The notes under the pieces are model-generated. The model made no database searches, was not told the origin of the DNA, and saw nothing but the letters and a program-made list of their open reading frames with translations. Positions 52,968 through 62,411 of a stretch of DNA of 64,000 nt are shown piece after piece. The stretch is from the NCBI RefSeq assembly GCF_009455685.1, contig NZ_QPES01000001.1, positions 1 through 64,000 of the forward strand. Direction: 5' to 3'. Both the position numbers and the translations under genes were made by a program. Positions within the stretch are counted from its first letter, which is position 1. Each line of letters begins with the position of its first letter. The stretch is from Paraburkholderia hayleyella. Its GTDB lineage: Bacteria; Pseudomonadota; Gammaproteobacteria; Burkholderiales; Burkholderiaceae.

Positions 52968-53966
52968 GTGGACGTGATACAGGATTCTAGTTTGATGGAA
53001 ACAGAAAACGCTGATGCGCGCACTTATGAAAAAATTGTGCTTACACTAGTCGTGCCTGTTTTTAATGAATCGGAAACAGTGTCTCTCTTCATGGAGCGCG
53101 TCAAGAAAGTTTTTGATGAATTTGATTGGATTGGCCTGGATGTTGTTTTTGTGAACGACGGCAGCACTGACAATACGCTTGAGCGGCTTCTTGAATTAAA
53201 AAACCATTACAGAAGTATTCGAATAGTAGACTTAAGTCGAAATTTTGGAAAAGAAGCTGCTCTTACTGCAGGTCTAAAAATAGCCTCTGGTCATGTCGTG
53301 GTTCCAATTGATGTTGATCTCCAAGATCCGCCAGAGCTCATCATTGAAATGATTCAAAAATGGCAGGAGGGGTACGACGTCGTAGTCGGAAAACGCATTA
53401 ATAGAGACTCGGACTCCTGGATAAAAAGAAAATCAGCAACCTGGTTTTACCGGATTCACAACAAAATTTCTGAGCCAAAAATTCCAGAGAACGTTGGTGA
53501 TTTTAGGCTTATGGACCGTTCGGTTGTTGAAGCTCTAAATGAACTTCCAGAATCCAGACGCTTTATGAAGGGATTGTTTACCTGGGTTGGATTCAGGACA
53601 ACTGCAATTGAGTACGCGAGACCCGAGCGCATTGCTGGCACAACAAAATTCAACGGATGGCGACTATGGAATTTCGCGCTTGAAGGTATAACTAGTTTTA
53701 GTACTGATCCTTTGCGAATTTGGGCCTACATTGGCGGCGTGGTTGCGTCCATATCTTTTTTGTTTGCCATTTTTATGATTTTTAAAGTTTTGCTTTACGG
53801 AGTGGATGTGCCTGGCTACGCGTCTGTCGTAGTTGCAGTAACGTTTCTCGGAGGCTTACAACTCGTTGGGATCGGGATCATAGGTGAATATATAGGACGG
53901 TCGTACATTGAATCGAAACGTCGTCCTGTATATCTGGTTAGACGAGTTTACGGCCAAAAGGATTAA
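52968..53966 (+). CDS. GtrB-like bactoprenol glycosyltransferase
   Basis: A family-2 glycosyltransferase of about 332 residues that loads a sugar on undecaprenyl phosphate. Marks are LVVPVFNESETV, NDGSTDNTLERLL, DVDLQDPPELI and NVGDFRLMDRSVVEALN. Two C-terminal membrane helices follow (AYIGGVVASISFLFAIFMIF, VVAVTFLGGLQLVGIGIIGE). I start at GTG 52968 with AAAAGG just before it; ATG 52995 is the alternative. It is the first gene of a low-GC cluster with a methyltransferase, GtrA-like flippase and GtrC-like transferase. Confidence 0.9.
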   Translation: MDVIQDSSLMETENADARTYEKIVLTLVVPVFNESETVSLFMERVKKVFDEFDWIGLDVVFVNDGSTDNTLERLLELKNHYRSIRIVDLSRNFGKEAALTAGLKIASGHVVVPIDVDLQDPPELIIEMIQKWQEGYDVVVGKRINRDSDSWIKRKSATWFYRIHNKISEPKIPENVGDFRLMDRSVVEALNELPESRRFMKGLFTWVGFRTTAIEYARPERIAGTTKFNGWRLWNFALEGITSFSTDPLRIWAYIGGVVASISFLFAIFMIFKVLLYGVDVPGYASVVVAVTFLGGLQLVGIGIIGEYIGRSYIESKRRPVYLVRRVYGQKD

Positions 53967-53969
53967 GAG

Positions 53970-54686
53970 ATGGACTTGAAAGAAACTGATATCCTCGGCG
54001 CTGATATCGGAAAACATTGGTATTACCGATCCAAAGCCAGAGCGATGGAGCATCTGCTTGGTGATGTGACGCCCTCCATAATCCTGGATGTCGGTGCTGG
54101 TTCAGGCTTTTTTTCGAGAAAGTTACTTTCGAATACATCAGCAAAACAGGCATGGTGTGTAGACATAAGCTATGAAGCCGACTCAGAGACATTAGAGGCT
54201 GGTAAGCCTGTTTATTTTAGGCGATCAGTTGATGAGGTTGATGCAGATTTGGTTCTTCTTATGGATGTGCTAGAGCATGTCGACGACGACGTTGGCCTGC
54301 TTAACGACTATGTAAAGAAGGTTCCGCATGGTACACGATTCCTGATTTCAGTTCCTGCCTTCCAGTTTTTATGGAGCGGCCATGATGTCTTTCTTGAACA
54401 TAAGCGCCGATACCGTTTAAATCAGATAGAGGATGTGGTCAGACGCGCGGGTTTGACGGTGAAGCGCGGCTCTTATTACTTTGGCGCGATTTTCCCGATC
54501 GCGGTAGTCATTCGTATTGTGACTAACCTATTACAACGAGGGCATTACAAAGCTCAATCACAGCTCTCACAGCACCATCCCTTCGTAAATGGAACATTGG
54601 CCGCACTGTCTTCAGCTGAGTTGCCATTATTTTTAAGTAACCGTGTCGCCGGCTTGTCTGTTTTTGTACTTGCGGAAAAGTCTTGA
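53970..54686 (+). CDS. Class I SAM-dependent methyltransferase
   Basis: A 238-residue methyltransferase with the SAM-binding motif SIILDVGAGSGFFSRKLL (29-48 region), VLLMDVLEHVDDD as motif II/III and a later helical region. Two hydrophobic stretches near the C-terminus (IFPIAVVIRIVTNLL) may associate with the membrane. It starts 4 bp after the gtrB-like stop and sits inside the gtr-type operon, a position not found in the classical gtrABC set. It could modify the sugar or lipid carrier. The substrate is unknown. Confidence 0.85.
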   Translation: MDLKETDILGADIGKHWYYRSKARAMEHLLGDVTPSIILDVGAGSGFFSRKLLSNTSAKQAWCVDISYEADSETLEAGKPVYFRRSVDEVDADLVLLMDVLEHVDDDVGLLNDYVKKVPHGTRFLISVPAFQFLWSGHDVFLEHKRRYRLNQIEDVVRRAGLTVKRGSYYFGAIFPIAVVIRIVTNLLQRGHYKAQSQLSQHHPFVNGTLAALSSAELPLFLSNRVAGLSVFVLAEKS

Positions 54687-54688
54687 CT

Positions 54689-55129
54689 ATGGCGCCGACT
54701 GATACAGGTAATGATTTTTTGCAAAAGAAAAAATTTTCGAATGTGAGCTTTTTACGCGAAATTATCATCGCTTCACGCTTTGGTCTAGTTGGACTTCTCT
54801 CCACTACAGTCCACATTACGATTGTGTGGCTTTTATTGGTGACATCGAGCATTTCCCCAATTGCAGCTAATACCACAGCATTCCTTGTGGCTTTTGTTAT
54901 TTCGTTCAGCGGAAACTATTTATGGACATTTCGTTCTCCAGGCAGCCCACATCGCGCAGCATTTAGATTTTTTATTATCGCAGTCTGTGCATTTATTATA
55001 AACACAACGATCCTCGCATTTTTGGTTCGAAAAAATTGGTTTCCCGCTGCTTTTTCTGCGACCATCTCTGCTTCTGTGGTGCCTGCTATAAGTTATTCAT
55101 TGAGCAGGCTTTGGGGATTTAGACGATAG
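54689..55129 (+). CDS. GtrA-like membrane flippase
   Basis: A 146-residue protein with four hydrophobic segments (RFGLVGLLSTTVHITIVWL, NTTAFLVAFVISFSGNYLWT, FFIIAVCAFIINTTILAFL, ATISASVVPAISYSLSRLWG). The GtrA family pattern GN..WTF is present. GtrA proteins move undecaprenyl-phosphate-sugar to the periplasmic side. The ATG at 54689 follows the methyltransferase end closely, so translation is coupled. Confidence 0.88.
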   Translation: MAPTDTGNDFLQKKKFSNVSFLREIIIASRFGLVGLLSTTVHITIVWLLLVTSSISPIAANTTAFLVAFVISFSGNYLWTFRSPGSPHRAAFRFFIIAVCAFIINTTILAFLVRKNWFPAAFSATISASVVPAISYSLSRLWGFRR

Positions 55130-55145
55130 TTTTTGAGGAATTAAA

Positions 55146-56864
55146 ATGGATTTTGGCGCTACCTCTCCTGGCTTCGTGAATCGCAAAATTGATTCCAGGG
55201 ATATTTTGATTTTGTTTTTAATTGGCGTCCTTGGGCAGATTTTATTGATTGCGAACCCTGGTTATTATTCGCATGATGAATGGCAGAGATTCGACAACTA
55301 TCTTAATAATGGATTTTTTTCATATATTGCCCAGTCTTCTCAAATTCATGCTGGCGCCAGCTTCGGAACCCCTGTTCGTCCAGTAGCTTTTGCACTCCAA
55401 GGCATTCATAATCTTTTCTTCCAATCGTTTCCATTTGTTGTTCATCTTATTAGCGCTGTTAATACAATCATTGTCTCAATAATTGTGTATTTTGCCTGCA
55501 TTAATTTGGGGCTTACCAGGAAGGTCGCTCTTGTTGCGGGTGCGTTGTTCACTTTAAATCCATTGGCTGTACTGGCAACTGGCTGGTCGGCAGCGCTGAT
55601 GGATCAATTATATTTTACCTTTGGATTGGTTACCTTTTTGTTGGCTGTGAGGTATGTATTCAATTCAAAAAAAGAAATTCTTGTGCTGGTTTCAGTTGCT
55701 GCAGGAGGTATGTTTTCTGTTCTTTCAAAGGAGACCGGGATAGTTTTTCCTGCCTTACTTCTTTTACTGATTGCTCTCTTTCCCAAGCAGTTGCTCTCAC
55801 GATGGCGCCGCCTATTTCTGGTGGCTGGGGTCTGGTTGCTTCCAATAGTTTTATATCTTCTATATCGCATCGCAGCTATTGAGAATTCATTTGGGGGTGC
55901 AGCAGAGGATCCTTACGCCGCATCGTTTTTAAATATTGGTAAAAATATTTTTGCATATTGGATATACCCTTTTCATCCCTTTATTACCGAGGCGCATAAT
56001 TGGACGCTTCAGTCCACCTGGTCTATTACCCTCTCGTTTACTATACATGTTGCACTAGTTTTAATTTTGGCGTTTTGTTATGGTTTTCGATATTCCTTAA
56101 TATATATAATTTCCTATTTTTTGTTCTTGCTCCCAGTCCTTTTTTTGCAAAACCAAGGTTCGCATTACATGTTTGCATCTGCTGCGCCATTGAGTGTTGC
56201 TTTGGCGTCACTAATTCTTAATAAAAATAAATTAGTTAAGTTCTTTTCTATTTTTGCCACATCTATTTTACTATGGCATGGATTTGCATTTCAAAAGCAA
56301 ATCTATGAAACCGGCTTATGCATGAATCGAATATCAACTTCACTGGAGGCTAATCATGCTTCAGCAGGATTTCCAGGCGATGTTTTTTTTACATCAGATT
56401 GGGATGCTCCAACGACTATTTTGTTGCGACTAATTCATGATCGAAACCGGATTGGCGAACACGGCAATATTACGTTTCACACTCCGTCACCTAGCCAGCA
56501 ACCAATAAAGGATAGCCTTATACTTAATCTCAATAAACACTGCTTGTTATCGGTGGTTAACTATAATCTTTCTGTTGAGGATTTTGGTCCAAAGTTCACC
56601 ACGGCAGGTGTCAACCCTAATAAACAGCCAGATGGCAGTATTGGCTTGTGGATTAAGGTTAATAGTACGCAAGGGTTTTCCCAGGCTCAAGTTTACTTTG
56701 ATGACAAGGCTGCTTTGGCCACTTCAGTTGAAGATAAAATAATTACCGCTGCAATTGATCCGAAATATATTTCAAAGCCTGGGAAACACGTCTTAACATT
56801 AAGATTGCCATCACGTGACGATATTCAACAAATAGGAGTTTTCGAGGTTAAGGCTTCCGATTGA
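55146..56864 (+). CDS. GtrC-like polytopic membrane glycosyltransferase
   Basis: A 572-residue protein with about ten membrane helices between 20 and 410 and a soluble C-terminal domain of 160 residues. A short loop after the first helix has YYSHDEWQR, an acidic motif as seen in GT-C transferases. GtrC-type enzymes add the sugar from undecaprenyl phosphate to O-antigen or another surface glycan; they are the variable, specificity-determining members of gtr clusters. Low-GC codon use matches its operon neighbours. The exact sugar is unknown. No SD-poor start problem: GAGGAATTAAAATG precedes it. Confidence 0.75.
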   Translation: MDFGATSPGFVNRKIDSRDILILFLIGVLGQILLIANPGYYSHDEWQRFDNYLNNGFFSYIAQSSQIHAGASFGTPVRPVAFALQGIHNLFFQSFPFVVHLISAVNTIIVSIIVYFACINLGLTRKVALVAGALFTLNPLAVLATGWSAALMDQLYFTFGLVTFLLAVRYVFNSKKEILVLVSVAAGGMFSVLSKETGIVFPALLLLLIALFPKQLLSRWRRLFLVAGVWLLPIVLYLLYRIAAIENSFGGAAEDPYAASFLNIGKNIFAYWIYPFHPFITEAHNWTLQSTWSITLSFTIHVALVLILAFCYGFRYSLIYIISYFLFLLPVLFLQNQGSHYMFASAAPLSVALASLILNKNKLVKFFSIFATSILLWHGFAFQKQIYETGLCMNRISTSLEANHASAGFPGDVFFTSDWDAPTTILLRLIHDRNRIGEHGNITFHTPSPSQQPIKDSLILNLNKHCLLSVVNYNLSVEDFGPKFTTAGVNPNKQPDGSIGLWIKVNSTQGFSQAQVYFDDKAALATSVEDKIITAAIDPKYISKPGKHVLTLRLPSRDDIQQIGVFEVKASD

Positions 56865-56874
56865 CGGGCGCCTG

Positions 56875-56986
56875 GAAAAACCTCAAAATCAGGCCGTCGT
56901 TTTCGTAGCCCTCGTTGTCGCACAGTCGCCAGATGACTCCATCAAGCAGGCGGATGAACTTTGGGCCGGAGCGACGCGCCAGCGTT
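56875..56986 (-). other. Unassigned coding fragment at the island's right end
   Basis: On the minus strand the sequence translates as LARRSGPKFIRLLDGVIWRL, CDNEGYENDGLILRFFQAP without stops. It ends at the right attachment repeat. GC content is that of the core genome rather than of the island. It looks like a piece of a real gene, but I do not recognise the family. Confidence 0.35.
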
Positions 56987-57045
56987 CCACCAAAATTCAA
57001 ACCCCAACCCACTCTCGGTTGGGGTTTTTTCTTATGTGCTCCCGC
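56987..57045. repeat. Attachment repeat, right copy (59 bp)
   Basis: Identical to 52108-52166, including the last six bases of tRNA-Phe, the terminator stem and TTATGTGCTCCCGC. Beyond the identical part both copies continue with recognisably related but diverged sequence (CCCC.CGA...CGC.ACG.TGAGCAGG), which suggests an older duplication. Confidence 0.85.
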
Positions 57046-57155
57046 TAGACCCCACGAATACGCACGAAACGCTGAGCAGGTCAGGCTCACCAGGATCAGG
57101 AAATCATGCAGCCATGCCGTCATGCAGCCATGCCGTCACGCAGCCGAATCTCCCT

Positions 57156-57491
57156 TCATGCCGCCACGATGACGCCTTCTTGCATCAGGCAACGGCACAG
57201 ATGAGCGAAGGCAAGAGATTGAGACGCCATCACCGGAGCGATCTCGATCGACTGGCCCGTTTCGCGGCAAACATAAGCGAGCAACGTATGCGCGATACCG
57301 CAGCGCCGGTAGGCGGGTTCGACATATACAGATAGAAGCCTGACTGACGTCTGCGCTCCCACTGCATCGTTTTCGACACGCAATACGCCAACGATCTCAT
57401 CATCACGATAGGCGAGCGCGCACAGGCTTTCCGTATCGAACACCACGCGAATAACACGCCCGCTTCGATCTTTAAACACGTAGACCTGCAT
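57156..57491 (-). CDS. GNAT-type acetyltransferase
   Basis: A compact 111-residue GNAT-fold protein with IVGVLRVEND, then the acetyl-CoA-binding segment LLSVYVEPAYRRCGIAHTLL (RxxGxA type). The fold after it is shorter than usual. The ATG at 57491 (MQVYVFKD) has GGAG upstream; the frame is open to 57512. It is divergent from tauR. A physiological target cannot be guessed. Confidence 0.75.
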   Translation of the reverse strand: MQVYVFKDRSGRVIRVVFDTESLCALAYRDDEIVGVLRVENDAVGAQTSVRLLSVYVEPAYRRCGIAHTLLAYVCRETGQSIEIAPVMASQSLAFAHLCRCLMQEGVIVAA

Positions 57492-57731
57492 GTTGCTCCA
57501 CCCCTGTCGCACGCGCTAAAACAATTTTTGATTGTCATCACGGAACAATCTCGTCAGCTAGTACCAGATGACCGAATTCGTTAGGTCCACGAGAATGCCC
57601 GAATGATCTGGCATACGAACCAGCGTGCAAGTAACCGGGTTTTGCCCAGTACAGCGAATTTATATCCTGGCGCACCCTTGCGTTCGCATCTACCCGCATC
57701 TCACTGCACAGTCGATCCAGCAGGAGGCAAC

Positions 57732-59282
57732 ATGCCGAGCCACACCTTGACCGCGCTATGGAGTCAGCAGTTCCAGCGCTCATCCGAATCGAATATCGGT
57801 TTGCAAGGGCAGATTCGCCAGATGCTGGTGGCGGCGATTCTCGATGGTCAACTGTTACCTGACATCGCGCTGCCATCAAGCCGTGATCTTGCCGAACAAC
57901 TGAACGTCGCACGCAATACCGTTGTCCTCGCCTACCAGCAGCTCGTCGAAGAGGGCTATCTGATTTCGCGCCAGCGCAGCGGACACTTTGTGAATCCCGT
58001 ACTGCTGGAAGCCCAACGCAGTTTCACCACGCCACGCAAGGCCGTACAACACGATCATGGCCCGGTCGTCCGGCCCAACTGGTCACACCGTGTGGCTCGC
58101 CCTCCCTCCATGCAACGCAACATCATCAAGCCGGAAAACTGGCAAAACTACGAATATCCGTTTATCTACGGTCAGTTCGATCAGACGCTATTCCCGACGA
58201 ACGACTGGCGTGAATGCGGCATGAAAGCGCTGTCGGTCATCGAGGTAGGCCATTGGGCGCCCGATCTGGTCGAACGCGACGATGCGCTACTGATTCAGCA
58301 GATTCGCACACGCGTGCTGCCACGGCGCGGCGTCTTCGCCATGCCTGACGAGATCATCATCACCAACGGCTGCCAGCAAGCGCTGTATCTGATCGCTGAT
58401 CTGCTCAGCGGCAAGGAGACGCGCATCGGCATCGAAAACCCAGGCTACCCTGACGCGCGCAATATCTTCGAGCAACGCCATGCGCGACTGGTGCCGTTGC
58501 CGGTCGACGGCAGCGGCATGAACCTCAAGGCCAGCGAGGATTTGCTAACGCAATGCGACTACGTTTACGTGACGCCTAGCCATCAATGTCCGACTACGGT
58601 GACGTTGCCCATCGAGCGCAGGCACGCGTTACTCGCGCTGGCGCAGAAGCATGACTTCGTCATCATCGAAGATGACTACGAGAGCGAAAACACCTTCTCC
58701 GGCTTGCCTCATCCTGCATTAAAAAGTCTCGATACCGCTGATCGCGTGATTTATGTCGGCAGCCTCTCCAAGACTTTCGCGCCGGGATTGCGGCTAGGTT
58801 ACGTCGTCGGGCCACGCGAACTGATCCGTGAACTGCGTGCGTTACGGCGTCTAATGGTGCGCCATCCCGTTGCCTACATTCAGCGGACCTTCGCTACCTT
58901 CCTCGGGCTCGGACACCATGACACGCTGTTACGGCGGCTGTCTCATGCGTACCGCGAGCGAGCCCGGATATTGATGGCCGCACTAGACACCTATCTGCCA
59001 GAAGCGCGTTATGCACCGGTCACCGGAGGCGCCTCGTGCTGGGTCGAGGGTCCGCCCTGGCTCGATGCAACACGCCTCGCTGCGCAAGCACAAACGCTCA
59101 GCATTCTGATCGAGCCAGGCGGTGTCTTTTTCATGAATGAAGCGGATGGACAACGCTGCTTTCGCATGGGGTTCTCGGCCATTCGCGTGGACAAGATCGA
59201 GCCGGGCTTGCGGGCGCTCGCACAACTCGTGCGCCAGCAAGCTCCGGCAGATCAAACCACGGCTCATCTGGCCAGGTCTTAA
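57732..59282 (+). CDS. tauR: MocR-family regulator TauR-like (GntR plus aminotransferase fold)
   Basis: A 516-residue regulator with an N-terminal GntR winged helix (LQGQIRQMLVAAILDGQLL, LPSSRDLAEQLNVARNTVVL) fused to a fold-I aminotransferase domain. The PLP lysine lies in VGSLSKTFAPGLRLGY, and IIEDDYESENTF holds the PLP-binding Asp. The ATG at 57732 follows a strong GGAGG. TauR homologues activate taurine genes, and xsc lies just downstream on the same strand, which supports this assignment over other MocR types such as PdxR or GabR. Confidence 0.85.
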   Translation: MPSHTLTALWSQQFQRSSESNIGLQGQIRQMLVAAILDGQLLPDIALPSSRDLAEQLNVARNTVVLAYQQLVEEGYLISRQRSGHFVNPVLLEAQRSFTTPRKAVQHDHGPVVRPNWSHRVARPPSMQRNIIKPENWQNYEYPFIYGQFDQTLFPTNDWRECGMKALSVIEVGHWAPDLVERDDALLIQQIRTRVLPRRGVFAMPDEIIITNGCQQALYLIADLLSGKETRIGIENPGYPDARNIFEQRHARLVPLPVDGSGMNLKASEDLLTQCDYVYVTPSHQCPTTVTLPIERRHALLALAQKHDFVIIEDDYESENTFSGLPHPALKSLDTADRVIYVGSLSKTFAPGLRLGYVVGPRELIRELRALRRLMVRHPVAYIQRTFATFLGLGHHDTLLRRLSHAYRERARILMAALDTYLPEARYAPVTGGASCWVEGPPWLDATRLAAQAQTLSILIEPGGVFFMNEADGQRCFRMGFSAIRVDKIEPGLRALAQLVRQQAPADQTTAHLARS

Positions 59283-59405
59283 ACCTTCATCAACGTCCGG
59301 CAACAAAAGGTTCTGGCAGACCCAGGCTGGCCCAGGCGAAAGCCGCGTACTGGCGCTACCGCAGCTCAGCAGCAGTCACTAACGTATTGCTGCAGAGCGC
59401 CGCTC

Positions 59406-59419
59406 ACACCATACGGTGT
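59406..59419. promoter_or_regulatory. Possible operator upstream of xsc
   Basis: ACACC-ATAC-GGTGT is an inverted repeat 35 bp before the xsc start and within the only candidate promoter region between tauR and xsc. Its size would suit a dimeric regulator. It does not match a TauR site I know, so the call is weak. Confidence 0.25.
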
Positions 59420-59453
59420 CTTAACGGCCTCTCCCATGAGAAAGGAGACACGT

Positions 59454-61289
59454 ATGAGCGATCATTCCCCCCACGATGCCGCCGCTAGACAGGCTCAAAC
59501 CCACATGAGCGGCCCCCAGGACATGACCCCTTCCGAAGCGTTCGTCGAAACGCTCGCGGCTAACCATGTCACCGACATCTTCGGCATCATGGGCTCGGCC
59601 TTCATGGATGCGATGGATATCTTCGCGCCTGCTGGCATCCGCCTGATCCCGGTCGTTCATGAGCAAGGCGCAGGACACATGGCCGACGGCTATGCGCGCG
59701 TATCGGGTCGTCATGGCGTGGTCATCGGGCAAAACGGGCCCGGCATTAGCAACTGCGTCACCGCCATTGCCGCCGCCTATTGGGCGCATAGCCCGGTGGT
59801 CATCGTCACGCCCGAGGCGGGCACGATGGGCATCGGCCTGGGCGGCTTCCAGGAAGCGAAGCAACTGCCCATGTTCCAGGAGTTCACCCAGTACCAGGGC
59901 CATGTCACGCATCCCGCGCGCATTGCAGAATTCACGGGCCGCTGCTTTGATCGCGCGATGTCCGAGATGGGGCCGACCCAGTTGAACATCCCACGCGATT
60001 ATTTTTACGGTCAGATCAAGGTGGAGATTCCGCAGCCGCATCGGCTCGATCGCGGTCCCGGCGGCGAACACAGCCTCAATGAAGCGGCTGACCTGATCGC
60101 CCAGGCGCGCTTTCCCGTGATCATTTCAGGAGGCGGCGTCGTCATGGCCGATGCGCTCGCCGAATGCCAGGCACTCGCCGAGCGGCTAGGTGCACCGGTG
60201 GTCAACAGTTATCTGCATAACGATTCCTTTCCCGCCAGCCACCCGCTGTGGTGCGGCCCACTCGGTTATCAAGGCTCCAAGGCTGCGATGAAGCTGCTCT
60301 CACGCGCCGATGTCGTGATCGCGCTCGGCTCCCGCCTGGGGCCTTTCGGCACCTTGCCACAGCACGGCATGGACTACTGGCCCAAGGAGGCGAAGATCAT
60401 CCAGATCGATGCCGACCACAAGATGCTCGGGCTGGTGAAGAAAATTTCGGTGGGAATCTGCGGGGATGCCAAGGCCGCGGCACAGGCGCTCGTACAGCGC
60501 CTGGCTAAACGCACGCTAGCCTGTGAGGCCACGCGCACGGCACGTGCAGACCAGATCGCCAGCGAAAAAGCGATGTGGGAAAAAGAACTCGACGAATGGA
60601 CCCACGAACGCGATGGCTACAGCCTCGACATGATCGAGGAGCAGAAACATGAACGGACACCGGGCGGCGGGCGGTATCTGCATCCGCGCCAGGTGCTGCG
60701 CGAACTCGAAAAAGCCATGCCCGAAGATGCCATGGTTTCGACGGATATCGGCAATATCAACTCCGTCGCTAATAGCTACCTGCGCTTTAACAAGCCGCGC
60801 AGTTTCTTCGCGGCGATGAGCTGGGGCAACTGTGGCTACGCTTTTCCCACCATCATCGGCGCGAAGGTCGCCGCACCGCACCGCCCAGCCATCTCTTATG
60901 CGGGCGATGGCGCATGGAGCATGAGCCTGATGGAAACGATGACCTGCGTGCGGCATCGTATTCCTGTGACAGCCGTCGTGTTCCATAACCGCCAGTGGGG
61001 CGCGGAAAAAAAGAATCAGGTTGATTTCTACAACCGCCGCTTCGTCGCTGACGAACTCGACAACCAGAACTTTTCTGCGATCGCCCAGGCGATGGGCGCG
61101 GAGGGGATCGTCGTGGACCGCCTTGAGGATGTCGGCCCCGCACTCAAACGCGCGATCGACAGGCAAATGAATTTCGGCAAAACAACCATCATCGAGATCA
61201 TGTGCACCCGCGAACTCGGTGATCCTTTTCGCCGCGATGCACTGTCCAGGCCTGTTCGCTACCTCGACAAATACAAGGACTACACCTGA
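59454..61289 (+). CDS. xsc: Sulfoacetaldehyde acetyltransferase
   Basis: A 611-residue ThDP enzyme converting sulfoacetaldehyde and phosphate to acetyl phosphate and sulfite. It opens with the ThDP fold (SEAFVETLAANHVTDIFGIM, then the catalytic Glu in VVHEQGAGHMADGYARV). The C-terminal ThDP motif is YAGDGAWSMSLMETMTCVRH followed by FHNRQWGAEKKNQ. These are the Xsc marks distinguishing it from acetolactate synthase. The ATG at 59454 has AAGGAGA upstream; an in-frame ATG lies six codons earlier. pta follows by 49 bp, forming the usual xsc-pta pair, regulated presumably by the tauR upstream. Confidence 0.95.
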   Translation: MSDHSPHDAAARQAQTHMSGPQDMTPSEAFVETLAANHVTDIFGIMGSAFMDAMDIFAPAGIRLIPVVHEQGAGHMADGYARVSGRHGVVIGQNGPGISNCVTAIAAAYWAHSPVVIVTPEAGTMGIGLGGFQEAKQLPMFQEFTQYQGHVTHPARIAEFTGRCFDRAMSEMGPTQLNIPRDYFYGQIKVEIPQPHRLDRGPGGEHSLNEAADLIAQARFPVIISGGGVVMADALAECQALAERLGAPVVNSYLHNDSFPASHPLWCGPLGYQGSKAAMKLLSRADVVIALGSRLGPFGTLPQHGMDYWPKEAKIIQIDADHKMLGLVKKISVGICGDAKAAAQALVQRLAKRTLACEATRTARADQIASEKAMWEKELDEWTHERDGYSLDMIEEQKHERTPGGGRYLHPRQVLRELEKAMPEDAMVSTDIGNINSVANSYLRFNKPRSFFAAMSWGNCGYAFPTIIGAKVAAPHRPAISYAGDGAWSMSLMETMTCVRHRIPVTAVVFHNRQWGAEKKNQVDFYNRRFVADELDNQNFSAIAQAMGAEGIVVDRLEDVGPALKRAIDRQMNFGKTTIIEIMCTRELGDPFRRDALSRPVRYLDKYKDYT

Positions 61290-61338
61290 GCCGTACATCC
61301 GCATCCGCAGTTGGCCCCGCTAACGCCGAACGTTCAAT

Positions 61339-62385
61339 ATGAAAGCGCTGAACCGCATCGTCGAATGTGCCTGCCGCTCGCCGATGCGCATCGTGCTCAG
61401 CGAGGCCGAAGATCCACGCGTATTACGCGCCGCTCAACAGGCGGCGCTAACAGGTATTGCGCGCATCGTGCTAGTGGGCAATACGGAACGCGTGCGCGCT
61501 GCGGCATTGCGTGAAGGCATCGACGGGTCGACGCTCAAACTCGTTGATCCGGCCACATCGGCGCTCAGGCACGCGTTCGCTGCAGCGCTCTTTGCCTTAC
61601 GTCACCACAAAGGCATGACCCTCGCGGCCGCCCAGGCGGCGATTCTCGATCCCCTTTGCTTCGCCAATCTCATGGTCCGGCTCGGGCATGCGGATGGCTC
61701 GGTGGCGGGCGCGGTTTACACCACGGCCGATGTGGTGCGTAGCGCGATCCGGTTCATCGGTGTGCAGGCTTCATTCACGCAGGTATCGAGTTTCTTTCTG
61801 ATGATGCTGTGTGAACCTTTTCATACACTCAAGGGCGGTTTGATCTTTACCGACTGCGCACTGGTGGTCGATCCCGATGCCATCGCGCTCTCGAATATCG
61901 CGCTGGCCGCTGCGGATAGCGCCCGCAGCTTGCTGATGGAAGAGCCTCGCGTAGCGATGCTGTCGTTTTCAACCAGCGGCAGCGCCACACATAGAGTAGT
62001 CGACAAGGTAATCGAAGCCACCCGCCGCGTCCGCGCATTACGACCTGAACTCGCCATTGATGGCGATGTTCAGCTCGATGCCGCTATCGTCGCCGAGATC
62101 GCTACGCGCAAGATCAGGCATTCACAAGTCGAAGGCCACGCCAACGTTCTGGTTTTTCCCAGCCTGGAAGCGGGCAACATCGGTTACAAGCTAGCCGAGC
62201 GCATCGGTCAGGCAAGAGCCATCGGGCCTTTGCTCCAGGGCTTGCGTCAACCTGCCAACGATCTCTCGCGCGGCTGTAGCACCGAAGACATTTACTACGT
62301 CATCGCGGTCACGACCGTTCAGGCGCAAGCTGCCGCGAAGCGCGAAGCCGCAAGTGCCACAATCCTGAGTTCATCGTCCAGTTAG
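61339..62385 (+). CDS. pta: Phosphate acetyltransferase (short type)
   Basis: A 348-residue Pta converting acetyl phosphate from Xsc to acetyl-CoA. Marks are IVLSEAEDPRVLRAAQQAAL, then PLCFANLMVRLGHADGSVAG (the PTA/PTB fold), the Ser/Arg-containing FSTSGSATH and NVLVFPSLEAGNIGYKLAER near the end. It lies just after xsc on the same strand and completes sulfonate carbon conversion. The first 20 residues fit the short Pta class without the regulatory N-terminal domain. The frame ends ILSSSSS, a Ser-rich tail. Confidence 0.93.
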   Translation: MKALNRIVECACRSPMRIVLSEAEDPRVLRAAQQAALTGIARIVLVGNTERVRAAALREGIDGSTLKLVDPATSALRHAFAAALFALRHHKGMTLAAAQAAILDPLCFANLMVRLGHADGSVAGAVYTTADVVRSAIRFIGVQASFTQVSSFFLMMLCEPFHTLKGGLIFTDCALVVDPDAIALSNIALAAADSARSLLMEEPRVAMLSFSTSGSATHRVVDKVIEATRRVRALRPELAIDGDVQLDAAIVAEIATRKIRHSQVEGHANVLVFPSLEAGNIGYKLAERIGQARAIGPLLQGLRQPANDLSRGCSTEDIYYVIAVTTVQAQAAAKREAASATILSSSSS

Positions 62386-62411
62386 TCTCATCATCAATGA
62401 GCGAGCCTCGC

